Source of the DNA: Acanthamoeba lenticulata
Lineage: Eukaryota > Discosea > Longamoebia > Acanthamoebidae
NCBI GenBank assembly: GCA_002179805.1
Contig: NAVB01000111.1
Location: forward strand, 1 to 64,000
Reading direction: 5' to 3'
Length of the DNA stretch: 64,000 bases
Below are positions 32,580 through 42,849 of this stretch, piece after piece. Within the stretch, counting starts at the first letter, position 1. Every line of letters starts with the position of its first letter. The translations under genes were made by a program, and so were the position numbers. The notes beneath the pieces were generated by a model. The model was not told where the DNA came from. It saw only the letters and a program-made list of their open reading frames with translations, and made no database searches.

Positions 32580-33793
32580 CTAACAGCTCATCTGCGTGGT
32601 TGTTGCTAATCCAACTTGCCTGCGAAGCGATTGTGCGATCAGTACACTTGGCAGCTCTTCTCTCAAGTGCGGTGGTGGTCGCACCTCAACGATGTTGCCT
32701 GTGTTTGGTTCTGTATAAAAGATGCGGAAGCCGTGAGCCTCGAGTTGGGTCAACAAATTGACCACCAGTCCCAGTGGCTTGTTTTTCCAATGTACTTCCA
32801 TCAACACTTGGTGAATCCTGTCCGACAAGCGCGCTTTCGTGGTCTGCACCAGCGCATGAAGAGTAAAGGTGTGCCTATCATTTGGTCAAGAACAAGAGAG
32901 GAGCACGTGCATTGAACAGATTCTCCCAGAAAACGAACTCAGAACCCTCAATATCAAGCTTGAGCACGGAGATCTTCCTGCCGGTATGGCCGAAGGTGGC
33001 CATCACGCTGTCTAAGTCACTGAAATCAACACCCCAGTGTCCGTGCGCTTGTGCATTGTTTAGACCGTCTTGGGGCTTCTGGTCTGTCAACTCGCGGATC
33101 TCAAATGCATGAACTTCACAGTTTGGCCACCTGCAACAGCGCTGTCAGTCAGCTTGCTACCAAGTTTTGCCACAGATGACGCAAGGTGCACCAACCGACG
33201 CCGCATTTCAACTTCCCAGCGGATGTCCTTGTTGATACCACTGGCGTATATCAGGCAAGCATCGGACCGGTCAACCTCATCAGTGCACGTCCATTTGGCC
33301 CCGTCGGGAGCCATGCCCAACTCTGTCGCGACAAAAGCAGATGAGAAAGTGCATGCTGCTTTTTCAACTAGGTACCAGAATCGCCTTGGCCCAACAATTC
33401 GAGTGAAGGGCATCTCCTGCAAACACGAAGTGACATGAGTGGAGGCATGACAGCGCGCCAAGCAAAAGCCGGTACCAAGTTGGCCGAAACCACCACCCCG
33501 GCCTGTTAGCGAACGAGGCGTTGGTGGACATGACAAACTTGCGTATTGGCCATTCATGCTTGTGGTTTTGTTCAAGTTTGAGAAGGTATTCTTGTCGTTG
33601 AACTTCCTCTGGTCGGCAGACCTCTGGAGGGAGTAACTCCTGCCCCTCCAGGCCGACCACACTGAACAGATAGACCCCCAGCGCCACCGAAGTAGACAAG
33701 AGCGCAGCACTAGACGCCGGAGAACAGTAAGCCTTTCTTCAGTAGCTGCTGGGCCAGGTAGCTTACGTACGTGACCACCACACTCCCCCTCAT
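32580..33793 (-). CDS. METTL24/FkbM-like methyltransferase, type II membrane-anchored
   Basis: The proposed start at 33793 gives, after splicing a GTACGT intron, a short basic N-terminus and a hydrophobic anchor ('LLSTSVALGVYLFSVVGL'), suggesting a Golgi/ER type II topology. An alternative ATG at 33871 adds 26 residues. The catalytic part shows the METTL24/FkbM order: 'RIVGPRRFWYLVEKAACTF', 'INKDIRWEVEMRRRL', 'NCEVHAFEIRELT', 'GVDFSDLDSVMATFGHTG', 'ISVLKLDIEGSEFVFWENL', then 'IHQVLMEVHW' and 'LVVNLLTQLEAHGFRIFY'. The LK-DIEG-E signature is that of SAM-dependent FkbM-like enzymes; the acceptor substrate is unknown. The exact exon junction after 'ENLFNA' (about 32910) was not resolved. Stop TAG 32580-32582. 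Confidence 0.75.
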
Positions 33794-34193
33794 CCCTCCA
33801 CTCCTTCCTCCGAGCATCCCTCGTAAAAACGCACTTATGTTGAGAGTTTTGCCCTTTTTTGGCCTTCCCATGGAGCTAGCTTGTGGCGCTGACTGGTTCA
33901 GGCATTGCCCAGCTGACACTAGCGAACGCACACTTCACGACTCCCTTCCAGACCAACACCATGCGTCGAGGTCACTGCAAGTGCCGCCAGACGCGGTGAC
34001 CGCAAGATCACACTCTGAGTTTTGATGTCAACTGCGGTGGTAATGAGGTTCAACAAAAACGTGATGTTGCTAAGTGCCGCCTGTTTTGGCTTGTGGCGTG
34101 GAGTAAACTCCTGATGCCGTGTGGCGTGCCTTCCGCTCAAATCAAGTCACGCACCCAGGACACGTTCCCTCTTCTCCCCTCGCTGCGCGCACC
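33794..34193. promoter_or_regulatory. Divergent intergenic region (400 bp)
   Basis: Shared 5' region of the METTL24-like gene (minus) and the membrane-protein gene (plus). The first 78 bp may be coding if the upstream ATG at 33871 is used. Nothing else recognisable. Confidence 0.4.
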
Positions 34194-36997
34194 ATGGCCA
34201 CCACTGGACGCGGGCTGGCAACTGCAGCAGTGCTTCTCTGCGCCCTCTTGCTTCCTTTGTTTGCCTATGGTACCCTTTCCTCTTGGACCTCTTCTTCTTG
34301 TGCGCGAGGCCACATGTCGAGAAAGCCAACTCTGGTGGCACAACTTGGTAGGCAACCCAACCAAGCAGTTTCACGTTTGCGATGCCTCCATGAAAAGGCA
34401 TTGGGTGGAGATGGCCGGCCAGACGCAGCTTATTTACAATGAAGTGCGCCACGAGTACTTTGCTGTCTTTATTCGCGAGGTACCTTCTTATCTTCCTGCT
34501 TCTCCTCCTGCTTGCTCGGGGTTATTTTTGTTTACGTCGTCGGAGACGTCCAATCCGCACAGCAACACCACCTTGAAGCTTAGACTCGCGTTGTGCAGGA
34601 GGGGAAAGGCAAGACGTCCGTGATGGGACAGCGGTTCAGCGACCACGGTACTCTCCTCGGCCAGCCCATCCCCATCTTCCCCTACCGCGCCGGTGCTGTG
34701 CATTCCGTACATTCCTCCCATTCTTTCCCATGGGGTCCGCAACCAGAACCCTGACCAGGGCGAGCGCCTACCTCTCGCGCAGTACACGAAGCGGATGCCG
34801 GTGGCGGCCCACAACAACAACACCGACGTCTACCTGGTCGCGTGGGAGTTTGACATCAACGGTACCGCTGGCGTTGTGCGCCCTGAACACGTCCGTGGGG
34901 TGAAGTCTGGTCCATTGACTCGTCGTGTGACGCGTTACCCGTCAACCGCGTAAAGGCGACGGCTCGGACTGGGACGTGGTGGGCAACCTGGTGCATGGCA
35001 ACGGCTCAGTGTTCAGCGACCCGTTCTTCCTCGTGGCCTCGAGCGTCAACGAGGACTCGCCCCACCTGGCCTTCTCGCCCCAGGACAACAGCTACGGTAC
35101 CGCCCTCCGAGTCCTGCTCTCTCTGCCACCGCGGCTGCTCCCGATGGTCGGCCTTGGCTCACGCGCGGCGGCCGTGGCTCGGGGCAGTGATGGCCTGCAC
35201 GGTGCGGCATACGAACAAGGGGCCGCAGGGGATCAGCGTGCAGCGGCTCAATGAGACGCACTACATCGGGGAGGCCGTCGTGCTCCGATCTGGCAACATC
35301 GACCGGGAGCCCTTCGTGGCCCACCACCCGCCCACCAACAACTTCCTCCTCGTTTGGGAGTTTGACTCGAACGGCGACAACGTGCGCTTCTTTTTTCTCT
35401 TTTTCTCTGCGCCTTTTCTCTCTATTATTGTAATTTGTTTATTTGTTTATTTCTATTTATTTTTGGAGGAGCTCACCATCTCATCGGGCTGTGGTCGAGC
35501 AGAAGTCCGAGATTGGCGCCGTGACCGTGGGAGGCATGCCGCTCAAGGCCAGCAGCACCGTCCCCACGCTGGTGGGATCCACCACGGAGGTCCGTCGCGT
35601 TTCGCCGAGTGCTGGTTGGTGTTGGCGAGATGGTGATCTGACCGAACAACATCACCGTCATGTCGCTGTTGCTGGCGTTACGGCCACAGGTGCTGCATGG
35701 CCAAACGACGTTCGCGCACGATCACGACGCATCGCTCGTGTACTCGAGCAGCAGCGATGCGTTTCTCCTCCTGTGGGAAGTCACCGGCGACAGCGGCGAG
35801 AAGGAGGTCGTGTGCGATCTCGTCACCCCCAACGCCCGCCCCACCGGCGTCTTCCAGTTCGTCCCTTCCCTGCATTTTCGTTCTCTTTTTTGTTTTCGTT
35901 TTTCACCGGCCCTCTGCAGAGCGCTGGGCAATGCGAGCCATCCGTACGACGCGCGGCCTTCGGCAGTTTACAGCGCCGAGGTCAACCAGTTCTTCGTCGT
36001 CTTCGAGAGCGGCCCGTACGTCCCTTCCTCTCAGGATTTTTGGTTATTTTATTTTATTTTCACAAAATTAATCTCAATTTTAAACTATATTCAACAGGGC
36101 GTACATGGAGACGGGCATCGAGGGCGTGGCCTTGTCCTCGAGAACGCTGAACCGAGTGGAGAAGCCCTTCACGGTGAGCCGAAACCCGAACGGCCGCGAC
36201 CACTCGCCCGTGGTGGCCCACTCGACGGGCTGCCACAACGTGCTCGCCCTCTGGGGCGTCGACACCACCCACCCGCACCGCTCGGCCCGCAGCAGCAGCC
36301 GCCAGGCCCAAGCCCGCTTCGAGGCGGCGGCCGCGCCGGCCATGGGCCAGCCCGGCGCCTCCTTGCAGCTGTTGCCCAACAAATTTGCGCGGCTCCAGGC
36401 CGAGGCCCAACACGGCGACGAAGCTGTGGTGGCGCTGCCCCACGTCCCGCTCGCCGTCGCCATCGGGCTTCCGCAGCCGCAACACGAGGGAGAGGCTGCC
36501 AGCCACGCGGGCCGGAGCGACAACGACCTCTCTGCGGGCACCCTCGGTGGGCAGCTCGTGTGCCTTCCCGGTAAGCTGAAGCACGCTCTCTCGCATGTTC
36601 GCCCAAGGCGCTCGCGCCTCACAGTACGTGTTTGTGTGTGCCAGGCCGGTCTGTGTGCGGTGATGCCCCCTTGCCCTCGCCCTCGCCCGCCGTGCCGTCG
36701 CCCTCGGCCACGGCCTCGCCGTCTGCGACAAACAAGGGCAGCGGCGATGGCAGCTCCGTGGGCCTCGTGCTGGGCCTGCTGAGTGCGCTGGGCGCGGTGA
36801 TCGTGCTGGGCGTGGGCGGCTTCCTGGCCTGGTGGAAGGCGGTCGAGATCCGCCAGTGGTGGGAGGACCGCCAGCGGCGCGGCGACAGCATCTTCCTCGG
36901 CAGCGGCGGCGGCAGCTGGGCGGACGAGAGCGAGTTCTCGATTCCCATCGACACCTTCTCTGCCACCGGCGTTGACGACGACGACAACGACGCATGA
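34194..36997 (+). CDS. Type I membrane protein with a repeated, propeller-like ectodomain
   Basis: The ATG at 34194 begins a signal peptide ('LATAAVLLCALLLPLFAYG'). The ectodomain repeats one pattern: an AH or VY start, a polar loop, then a hydrophobic strand ending in W/F-E. Examples are 'NEVRHEYFAVFIRE' (34440), 'AHNNNTDVYLVAWEFDING' (34810), 'AHHPPTNNFLLVWEFDSNG' (35320), 'VYSSSSDAFLLLWEVTGD' (35740) and 'VYSAEVNQFFVVFESGP' (35965). The spacing and DG/NG turns suggest a beta-propeller. A Pro/Ser/Ala stalk is followed by one transmembrane helix ('LVLGLLSALGAVIVLGVGG', about 36765-36820), then a cytosolic tail with a Trp-rich juxtamembrane segment and an acidic end ('DDDDNDA'). About ten introns. 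Possibly a surface receptor; no ligand or family name is supported. Confidence 0.65.
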
Positions 36998-37081
36998 GTG
37001 GCGATGGCTTGTATGTAGGCTTCAAGGCCACACGTTTGCCAACAACACAACAACACAATGTAAATACGTGGACGTCTCGGG

Positions 37082-39042
37082 TCAGCTGTAGGCCTCGGCA
37101 GTGGCCCAGGAAGGCAACGGGCATTCGAAGTGCCAGTCCGGCCCGGTGTAGGCCGCGGCGTGGAGCCATACCCGCGGCACCTGCCACTCGCGCTCGTCCG
37201 GCGGTCGCCGGCGGCACTCGGGACACCACGGCGCTACCATCGCGGCGTCATCGTCAACGCCGGTGGCCTTAGCCGTGGTCTTGAAAGCGCTGGACTCGTT
37301 CACCAGGCATGACGCCTGGTGAAACGCGGGCGAGCCGCCGTAGAGGAGGTCGTTGGCGATCGGATGGCCCAAGTGACGCAGGTGCGCCCGGATCTGGTGC
37401 GATCGTCCTGCAATGAAAACAACCGCAACAACGGCAACAAGGAGAGGGGGAAGTTGAGCCAAAACGAGGGCCCTATGGGGCGGGCGGGACACACAGCACA
37501 AAACACGAACCCGTCTTGGGCTCGCACAGGACGAGCGAAGTGTCGGTGGTGGCGTCGTAGGACAGGCCCACGAACCGGGTCAGTGCGGTCTTGCCCTCCC
37601 CCGGCTCCGCGGCCAGCGTGGTCCGGCGCTTGCCCTCGTACTTGAGCGGCACTGCGCACTCGCGCTCCTCACTGAGAAACATTCTTCGAGGTCAGTAAAG
37701 AGGTCGTGGCGTGTTGGCGGGAAGAAATACAAAAAAGAATAAATAAATGAATAAAAACCAAAATAAATAAAGAGACGAAGAAGGCGGGCGGGGGACGTGC
37801 GTGGAAAACCGGCCCATGACGCGCGCATAGTAGCGCTTGGTGACCAGCTGCGCGGAGAATTGGGTGCGCAGCGCGAAGGCTCGCTCGGCCGTGCGCGGGA
37901 TCACCACCAGACCCGACGTTGGCATGTCCAGACGCGACACCACTGTAGTGACAGTGGTGAGTCTCCCTTTTCCCAATATTCTTGTTGATTCAGAACAAAT
38001 AATGAAACGTAAAATAAAATAAAAATCTGTGAGAACATACTGAAGAGAGGGCGAATGTGGTGGTCGCGAGCAAGGATCCACTCGACAGTGTTATGCCGAT
38101 ACATGGCCACAGGGTGCATCTGCCCAGCGTAATAACAGACAAAATTTAATCCAATAAAGCAATAAAATATATTTATTAGATAAATAAATAAATAAATAAA
38201 ATTTTTATCTAAAAATAAATAGGAGAGAAACACGCACGGGAATGCCTGCGGGCTTGTTGATGACCACGAGGTCGTGCGACGAGTAAAGGACCTCGATGGG
38301 CTCGGCCGACACGGGGCTTTCGTGCATGTGCAATCGATGGCAGATGTGGCCTGCCGCCTGGCCGCCACACATGATGACGATCAAAACCGTCTCCCGGCAT
38401 CAGCTCGGGGTGCATGCGCATGATGAGGCAAACTGGCGGCAGCGACGTACGGGCACGACGGCGTCCTCGTCCACTGGGCTGCCGTTCAGCGTGACGCGAC
38501 CCATTTGCACCGCTTCCCTCTGGCCAGCGCGAAGCGAGGCTGAGTCAGCGCTGGTGAGCGTGGCATGCTTGTGCGGTGGCGGCCACCACACAGCTACGTA
38601 CCCAGTAGTCGGGAGGAAAGCGGTCGTAGCTGTTGCAGAGCACGTCAAGGAGAGACCGGCCTCGCCAGTCGGCTTTGATGTGCGCGAGCATGGTGGCCTC
38701 GTAGGGTCTGACCCACCGCAGGCCTGTTCGTTTTCCGTTCGTTCGTTAGGGCGACTTGAACGATTGAATCTTTGCACCTTTCACCAAGGCGCACGTGCCA
38801 TCACGGATCTCAATGACCGGTTCGTGGTTCTCCCAGTCTTCCTCTGGGCTCAGCAGTCTGTGCCGTTGGGAGGCCGAACTGGCAGGTGGCGTACTGGCTC
38901 GATCTTCCGCTGGGACCACTTCTGCCGGGCTTGCATGGCGGTGCAGCCGTCGCAGAGGACTGCGCAAGACTCGCGTGGCAAGCGGCAAGAAGGGAGTTGC
39001 AGTTGTCCGTGCTGGGGGCAGCACCACCCTTCCTGCACGCAT
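37082..39042 (-). CDS. RluA-family pseudouridine synthase (RPUSD2/Rib2-Pus9 type)
   Basis: Start ATG at 39040-39042; stop TGA at 37082-37084. The Arg-rich first ~40 residues ('LATRVLRSPLRRLHRHASP') could be a mitochondrial presequence. Next are 'GLRWVRPYEATMLAHIKADW' (about 38650-38720), diagnostic of the eukaryotic RPUSD2/Pus8/Pus9 group, and an S4-like 'REAVQMGRVTLNGSPV'. The catalytic core follows with 'VLYSSHDLVVINKPAGIPV', 'RHNTVEWILARDH', the active-site strand 'SRLDMPTSGLVVIP' (about 37900-37940, catalytic Asp present), 'KRYYARVMGRF', and 'GRSHQIRAHLRHLGHPIAND' (about 37350-37410). It isomerises uridine to pseudouridine, most likely in tRNA. The usual His of the HRLD motif is Ser here. 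Eight or so introns, one with a long TTTA/AAAT tract. Confidence 0.85.
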
Positions 39043-39139
39043 CCAACAAACGAAAGAAAATAAATTGTGAAGAAAATAAAGAAGAACAAGAAAAAGGACG
39101 ATTAAATGAAGGAAATAGCGAAGAACGCAAGACACAAAG
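39043..39139. promoter_or_regulatory. 97-bp divergent intergenic region, probable bidirectional promoter
   Basis: Only 97 bp separate the start codons of the pseudouridine synthase (minus) and F-box gene (plus). The stretch is A-rich on the plus strand (GAAAAT, AAGAAC, AAAAAG runs). No TATA box is obvious. Confidence 0.45.
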
Positions 39140-41330
39140 ATGAATGAAGAAGACGCTCACTCGCTCGACTCCACGGCAAGTGCCGAGTTCAACGCGGAAA
39201 GGTACGGCAACTACGATGCCACTCTTGACTCTTTGCTCAGTCACTTCGATCTCGCACACAGCGACTTCTCCCGGCTGCCCGCAGAAGCCCTGCTCCGGGT
39301 GCGCACGCCCCGCAAAGCAAACCTCCCTCTTCCCCACCTTCCTCATCGCTGAAGTGGAAGCGGCGGCGTTGTTCCCCAGGTGTTGGAGCTGCTTGACCGG
39401 AATGACCTCCTGCGCATGGGCGCTGTGTGTCGGGCATCACTTCTCCTCTCTGAGGTAGTCGCCGTTCCACCGCTCATTTGTACCTCGCTCCAAGATGGTG
39501 ATGATGATGATGAAGAGGACGATCAACGTTCAGGTGCTTATATCTTGTCCGCAATAGGACGATTCGCTGTGGCCGGCCGATGCCCGACGACGCGTCTTCT
39601 ACCGGTGCACACCCGTCCACAACCTAACGATGAGATGCAACGTCGAGTCCTCAAAAGGGTTCCTTTTCCAATGGCTACAGGAGGTGGAGCTTCGAGCAGC
39701 CTCACCAGCCGCAGAACCCACCACAAGGGCAGAGCACCGCCATCACCAAAGGCGCTCTCGCCTTTCCACACGTCGGTACCCACTCGACTCGTTTGCGCTC
39801 GGAGGCGGGCGCAAAGACTGACCTGGGATGATGTACCACGCAAGTGCTGGCAAATGAGGAGAGGGCCCGACTTGGCCTGCTGTCGGTGCTCGACGACACC
39901 TTGCGCGAGCTGCCCATCGGAGGCTCGGGTACCTGCAGTCCCCTGTGCCCAGCTGCCATGGTGTTGGTGGCGCGGCTCACCACCGGCGGTGCGCGGCGAT
40001 ACCAGGCCGTCTCGTCACATTCGCGAGTCATGGCTCGTTGCTGGTCTCGATCGTCAGCTTGCTCGACGATCACCAGGAGACGATTGTGGCCTACCTGCAC
40101 GACCTGCGCCGCCCCATGCGGCCCTTCCTCCTCGAGCCTCAACTCGCGGCGGGACGCACGGACGGCCACTACTTGGACCGCTGCACGTGCGTGGCACTGA
40201 ACCAGGAGAGCCGATACGTGGCGTTTGGCCACAGGGACGGGCACGTCGATTGCTTCACCTTCCCAGAGGGCGTCATCCACGCCAGCACAGGCGATGATGA
40301 TCATGGTGATGGTGGTGGTGGTGATGATGGTGACTCTGCCGAGCCACCGAGCTTTCGCTCATTGCCGCTGGTCCTGGAGCCTGCCCTGTGTCGACCACCG
40401 GGCCGCGCCCGGCTCAGCGCACTTCAACTCCTGGCCGACTCTGTTGTCCAAGACGACGAGCAGCCAAACAAGCGGCTGCAGCCGCCAACGCCAACGCCGA
40501 TCCTGCTTTGCGGCTACACCAATGGCCGAGTCGAGTTCTCGGTCAGCGCCGAGAAAAAGGACGAGGACGCCGATGCTGGTGTCCAGCGATTCCTGCTGGA
40601 GGAGGGCTGCTCGGTCGTGTGGCTGCACGCCGATCAGACCCAAGTCCTGTGCGTGTGCAGGTCGCTCGTCGCGCTCAGCGGCGATTCGCTTCACATTCTG
40701 GTGCGCGCCAAGGCCAGACCGCGACCCTTCCAAAGCAACGACGGTTGATTGATCGATCATCATCATCACCATTTTCGTGTGGCAGGAGAGGGACCCAAGT
40801 CGAGGTGCATCTTTCGTGAGCGGATGGGCCAGACGCTGTGTGCTGCGGCCAGGCAAGGGCCCCATCGTTGCCGCTCACTCGGCGCGCGAGTCCGACAGCG
40901 TGGTTCTTGCCTTTGCCTCTGGTGCGCTGACCAGCGCCTCTCTTGTGTTTGTCTTGATGGCGACGTGGAAAGCTCACAGCCTCTGGCGCGTGGAGCAGGG
41001 ATCGAGGTGTGGAGCAAGGCCAGGCAGAGGATGTCAGTGTCAACGCCGCTGAGGGACGGCGTGTTGTCGATACACAGCGTCGGGAGCGTATCCTCCCTGC
41101 TCAAGGACGATCACTGGCTGTTGGCCCTCACCACGCGGGCGCTCTACCTCCTGCGCCTCTGCCACCCGCGAGTCGTGGCTGCGCCAGACCCGGACCCGGA
41201 CCCGCGCGCGTTACGCCGTCCAGACAGACGTGCTGTCGATGGAAGCTTCGACCACCGTTTCATGTCGTTGATTGATCCACGCACGCTCTACGGTCGCGCT
41301 GTGGCGTCTCGCCGTGGTCGGCCGTGGTGA
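39140..41330 (+). CDS. F-box protein with possible propeller-like C-terminal region
   Basis: The ATG at 39140 is followed by an acidic lead, then an F-box split by a phase-0 intron: 'SRLPAEALLR' joined to 'VLELLDRNDLLRMGAVCRA' (39275-39435), then 'DDSLWPADARRRVFYR'. A later exon has 'VLANEERARLGLLSVLDD'. The C-terminal part carries short beta-rich segments reminiscent of WD or propeller blades: 'SRYVAFGHRDGHVDCFTF' (40205), 'PILLCGYTNGRVEFSV' (40500), 'IVAAHSARESDSVVLAFAS' (40862) and 'SLLKDDHWLLALTTRALYL' (41095). An acidic His/Asp/Gly repeat (40296-40335) is in frame. It probably recruits substrates to an SCF ubiquitin ligase; the target is unknown. Some exon joins are approximate. Proposed stop TGA 41328-41330. 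Confidence 0.6.
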
Positions 41331-41508
41331 TCGCCAGCGTAAAACAAATAAAAATAAAATAAAACAAATAAATAAAAGTGATAGGAATTTGACGGAAAGA
41401 TGAGGAATTTGAAGGAGGAATGTCGCCCGATCATCCAGCTCAGCCAGCACAAGACTTCGCCTTGTGTTCTTCTCCTCACGCATAACAATAGAAACCAAGC
41501 AAGAGAAC

Positions 41509-41925
41509 ATGTCAGCCATAGAGGAGGTCAAACAATTGAGCCAGTTCAAAAAGATGGTGGACAAGGAGCTGCATCAGTTCAAGCAGACCGAGTCCTTGTC
41601 GTCCTTTGCCTTTCCGCCCCTGAGCTCAGCGCAGTGCGACGCCGTGTACGTACTTGCAACTGTGCCTACACGCCTCTTGCCCCTTGGGCTAACGGCTCAC
41701 GTGGGTGGGGCGCACAGCCGACAATCCACCGACGAGCACGGCCTGGGTCCCTTGGTGGAGCTGAAGGACGGCACTGGCCGCCTCGTCATCTGGAAGAAGG
41801 ACCGCGTGCCCGCCAGCGAGCAAGACCGACAGAAGGCGGATGTCGAATCGCGCTTCGATGAACAGCATGAGTTCCTTCTGTGGGACGCCAGCCACGGAAC
41901 TGAGACCCAGCCCCACACCAAGTGA
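41509..41925 (+). CDS. R3H-domain protein, SPAG7-like
   Basis: ATG at 41509. The product has a helical lead 'SQFKKMVDKELHQFKQ', then 'FAFPPLSSAQCDAV'. After a GTACGT intron (about 41649-41719) it continues 'RQSTDEHGLGPLVELKDGTG' and 'RLVIWKKDRVPASEQDRQ'. The order (K-x-v-x-x-F, F-P-P-L, hydrophobic helix, then a strand ending in R-LVI-KK) fits an R3H nucleic-acid-binding domain; the flanks most resemble SPAG7. The frame ends at TGA 41923-41925, with AATAAA at 41932-41937 just after it. An alternative donor at that stop could add a 3' exon (about 41989-42184 or 42249). Confidence 0.55.
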   Translation: MSAIEEVKQLSQFKKMVDKELHQFKQTESLSSFAFPPLSSAQCDAVYVLATVPTRLLPLGLTAHVGGAHSRQSTDEHGLGPLVELKDGTGRLVIWKKDRVPASEQDRQKADVESRFDEQHEFLLWDASHGTETQPHTK

Positions 41926-42493
41926 GCCAATAATAAAACCACACTGGAGCAACACCTCCAAATGGCCTTCTTGGCTTCCTTCCTGCAGGTCCTCGCGTCC
42001 CACAGGCAGCCGTTGGCGCGCAACCATTGAAGCATGGCATGACCAAGGTTGCCTCCCTCAGCTGCTCAGTCCATGCGTCCCACGAACAGCTGTTCTGGCG
42101 AGCACGGACAGCTCTTGCACGCCACGAGCTCTCAAAACAAGGAGCACAAAACTTGGTGGTGGTTCACTGAGAAGGTATCGTTAGAGCGCTTGACCCATGG
42201 GCGGGGCAGGCCGGCAGGCTTGCAAGTAGTTAACTGGAACGCGAAATGAGCTCCGAGGTCCCGCACCCGCGGCCTGCTCGCCGGCAGAAGCTGGAGCGGG
42301 TTTCACCCGTGAGCATGAATCTTCCGTACCAAGGACGAAGAGTGACTTAGTGCTGTCGTCTTTTCTGTTTGCACCACAGCATTGGGCGCACGGCGGGTGA
42401 AGAAGACGTTTCTTTTTCCTTCGTCCAATCAGCGATTTAGAAGGCACCAATTAAAAAGCTCACAACAATAACACACCAAAACACACAACAACC
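41926..42493. other. Intergenic region upstream of the GH16 gene (about 570 bp)
   Basis: Contains AATAAA at 41932-41937 (likely poly(A) signal of the R3H gene), possible alternative 3' exon sequence up to ~42249, and the presumed promoter and 5' UTR of the disrupted GH16 gene, with a CA/ACA-rich leader at 42462-42493. Nothing else recognised. Confidence 0.4.
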
Positions 42494-42534
42494 ATGAAGC
42501 TGAGCGGGAGCGTCCTGTTGGTGCTGGCAGTATT

Positions 42535-42539
42535 GGCCC
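42535..42539. repeat. Target-site duplication GGCCC, left copy
   Basis: GGCCC directly before the 5' LTR. The same five bases follow the 3' LTR at 47718-47722. Five bp is the usual copia duplication length. Confidence 0.93.
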
Positions 42540-42777
42540 TGTTGGCAGTGAGCGGACCGACGGTGACGAAGAAGGTGACTTCCTAGTGACCGACACTAGG
42601 AAGTGCACCTCCCACCAACGACAAGGGTCCGCCCTGGCGACAACCAATCATGCGCATTCATTTTATGTTAAAAAGGGAGAAAATCCCTATTCATTCTTCT
42701 TCATCGAATAAACACACCGTTCACACACACCCGACTGCCGCTGTCCCGTCCGCATCCGTTGGAAGTCCGGTCCAACA
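42540..42777 (+). repeat. 5' LTR (238 bp)
   Basis: TG...CA termini. It contains AATAAA at 42707-42712 and an AT-rich TTTTATGTTAAAAAG segment (42660-42674) that could serve the promoter. Read from the host gene, the LTR is open until TAG 42584-42586. Confidence 0.95.
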
Positions 42778-42789
42778 GGTTATGGGCCC
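42778..42789 (+). other. Primer-binding site complementary to the initiator tRNA-Met anticodon arm
   Basis: GGTTATGGGCCC starts immediately after the 5' LTR. Its reverse complement, GGGCCCATAACC, is the anticodon stem-loop of eukaryotic initiator tRNA-Met (CAT anticodon inside), not a 3'-CCA end. This matches the half-tRNA priming known for Drosophila copia and Ty5-like elements. Confidence 0.8.
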
Positions 42790-42849
42790 ATCGTCACGCC
42801 TACACTAGAGCATAAGAACGATCCACCGACACCAACTACCGCTTCAACC

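Noticed and set aside
42494..42586. Separate small secreted-peptide gene
   Set aside because: The 15 first codons belong to the GH16 signal peptide and the rest is LTR. It is a by-product of the insertion, not an independent gene.
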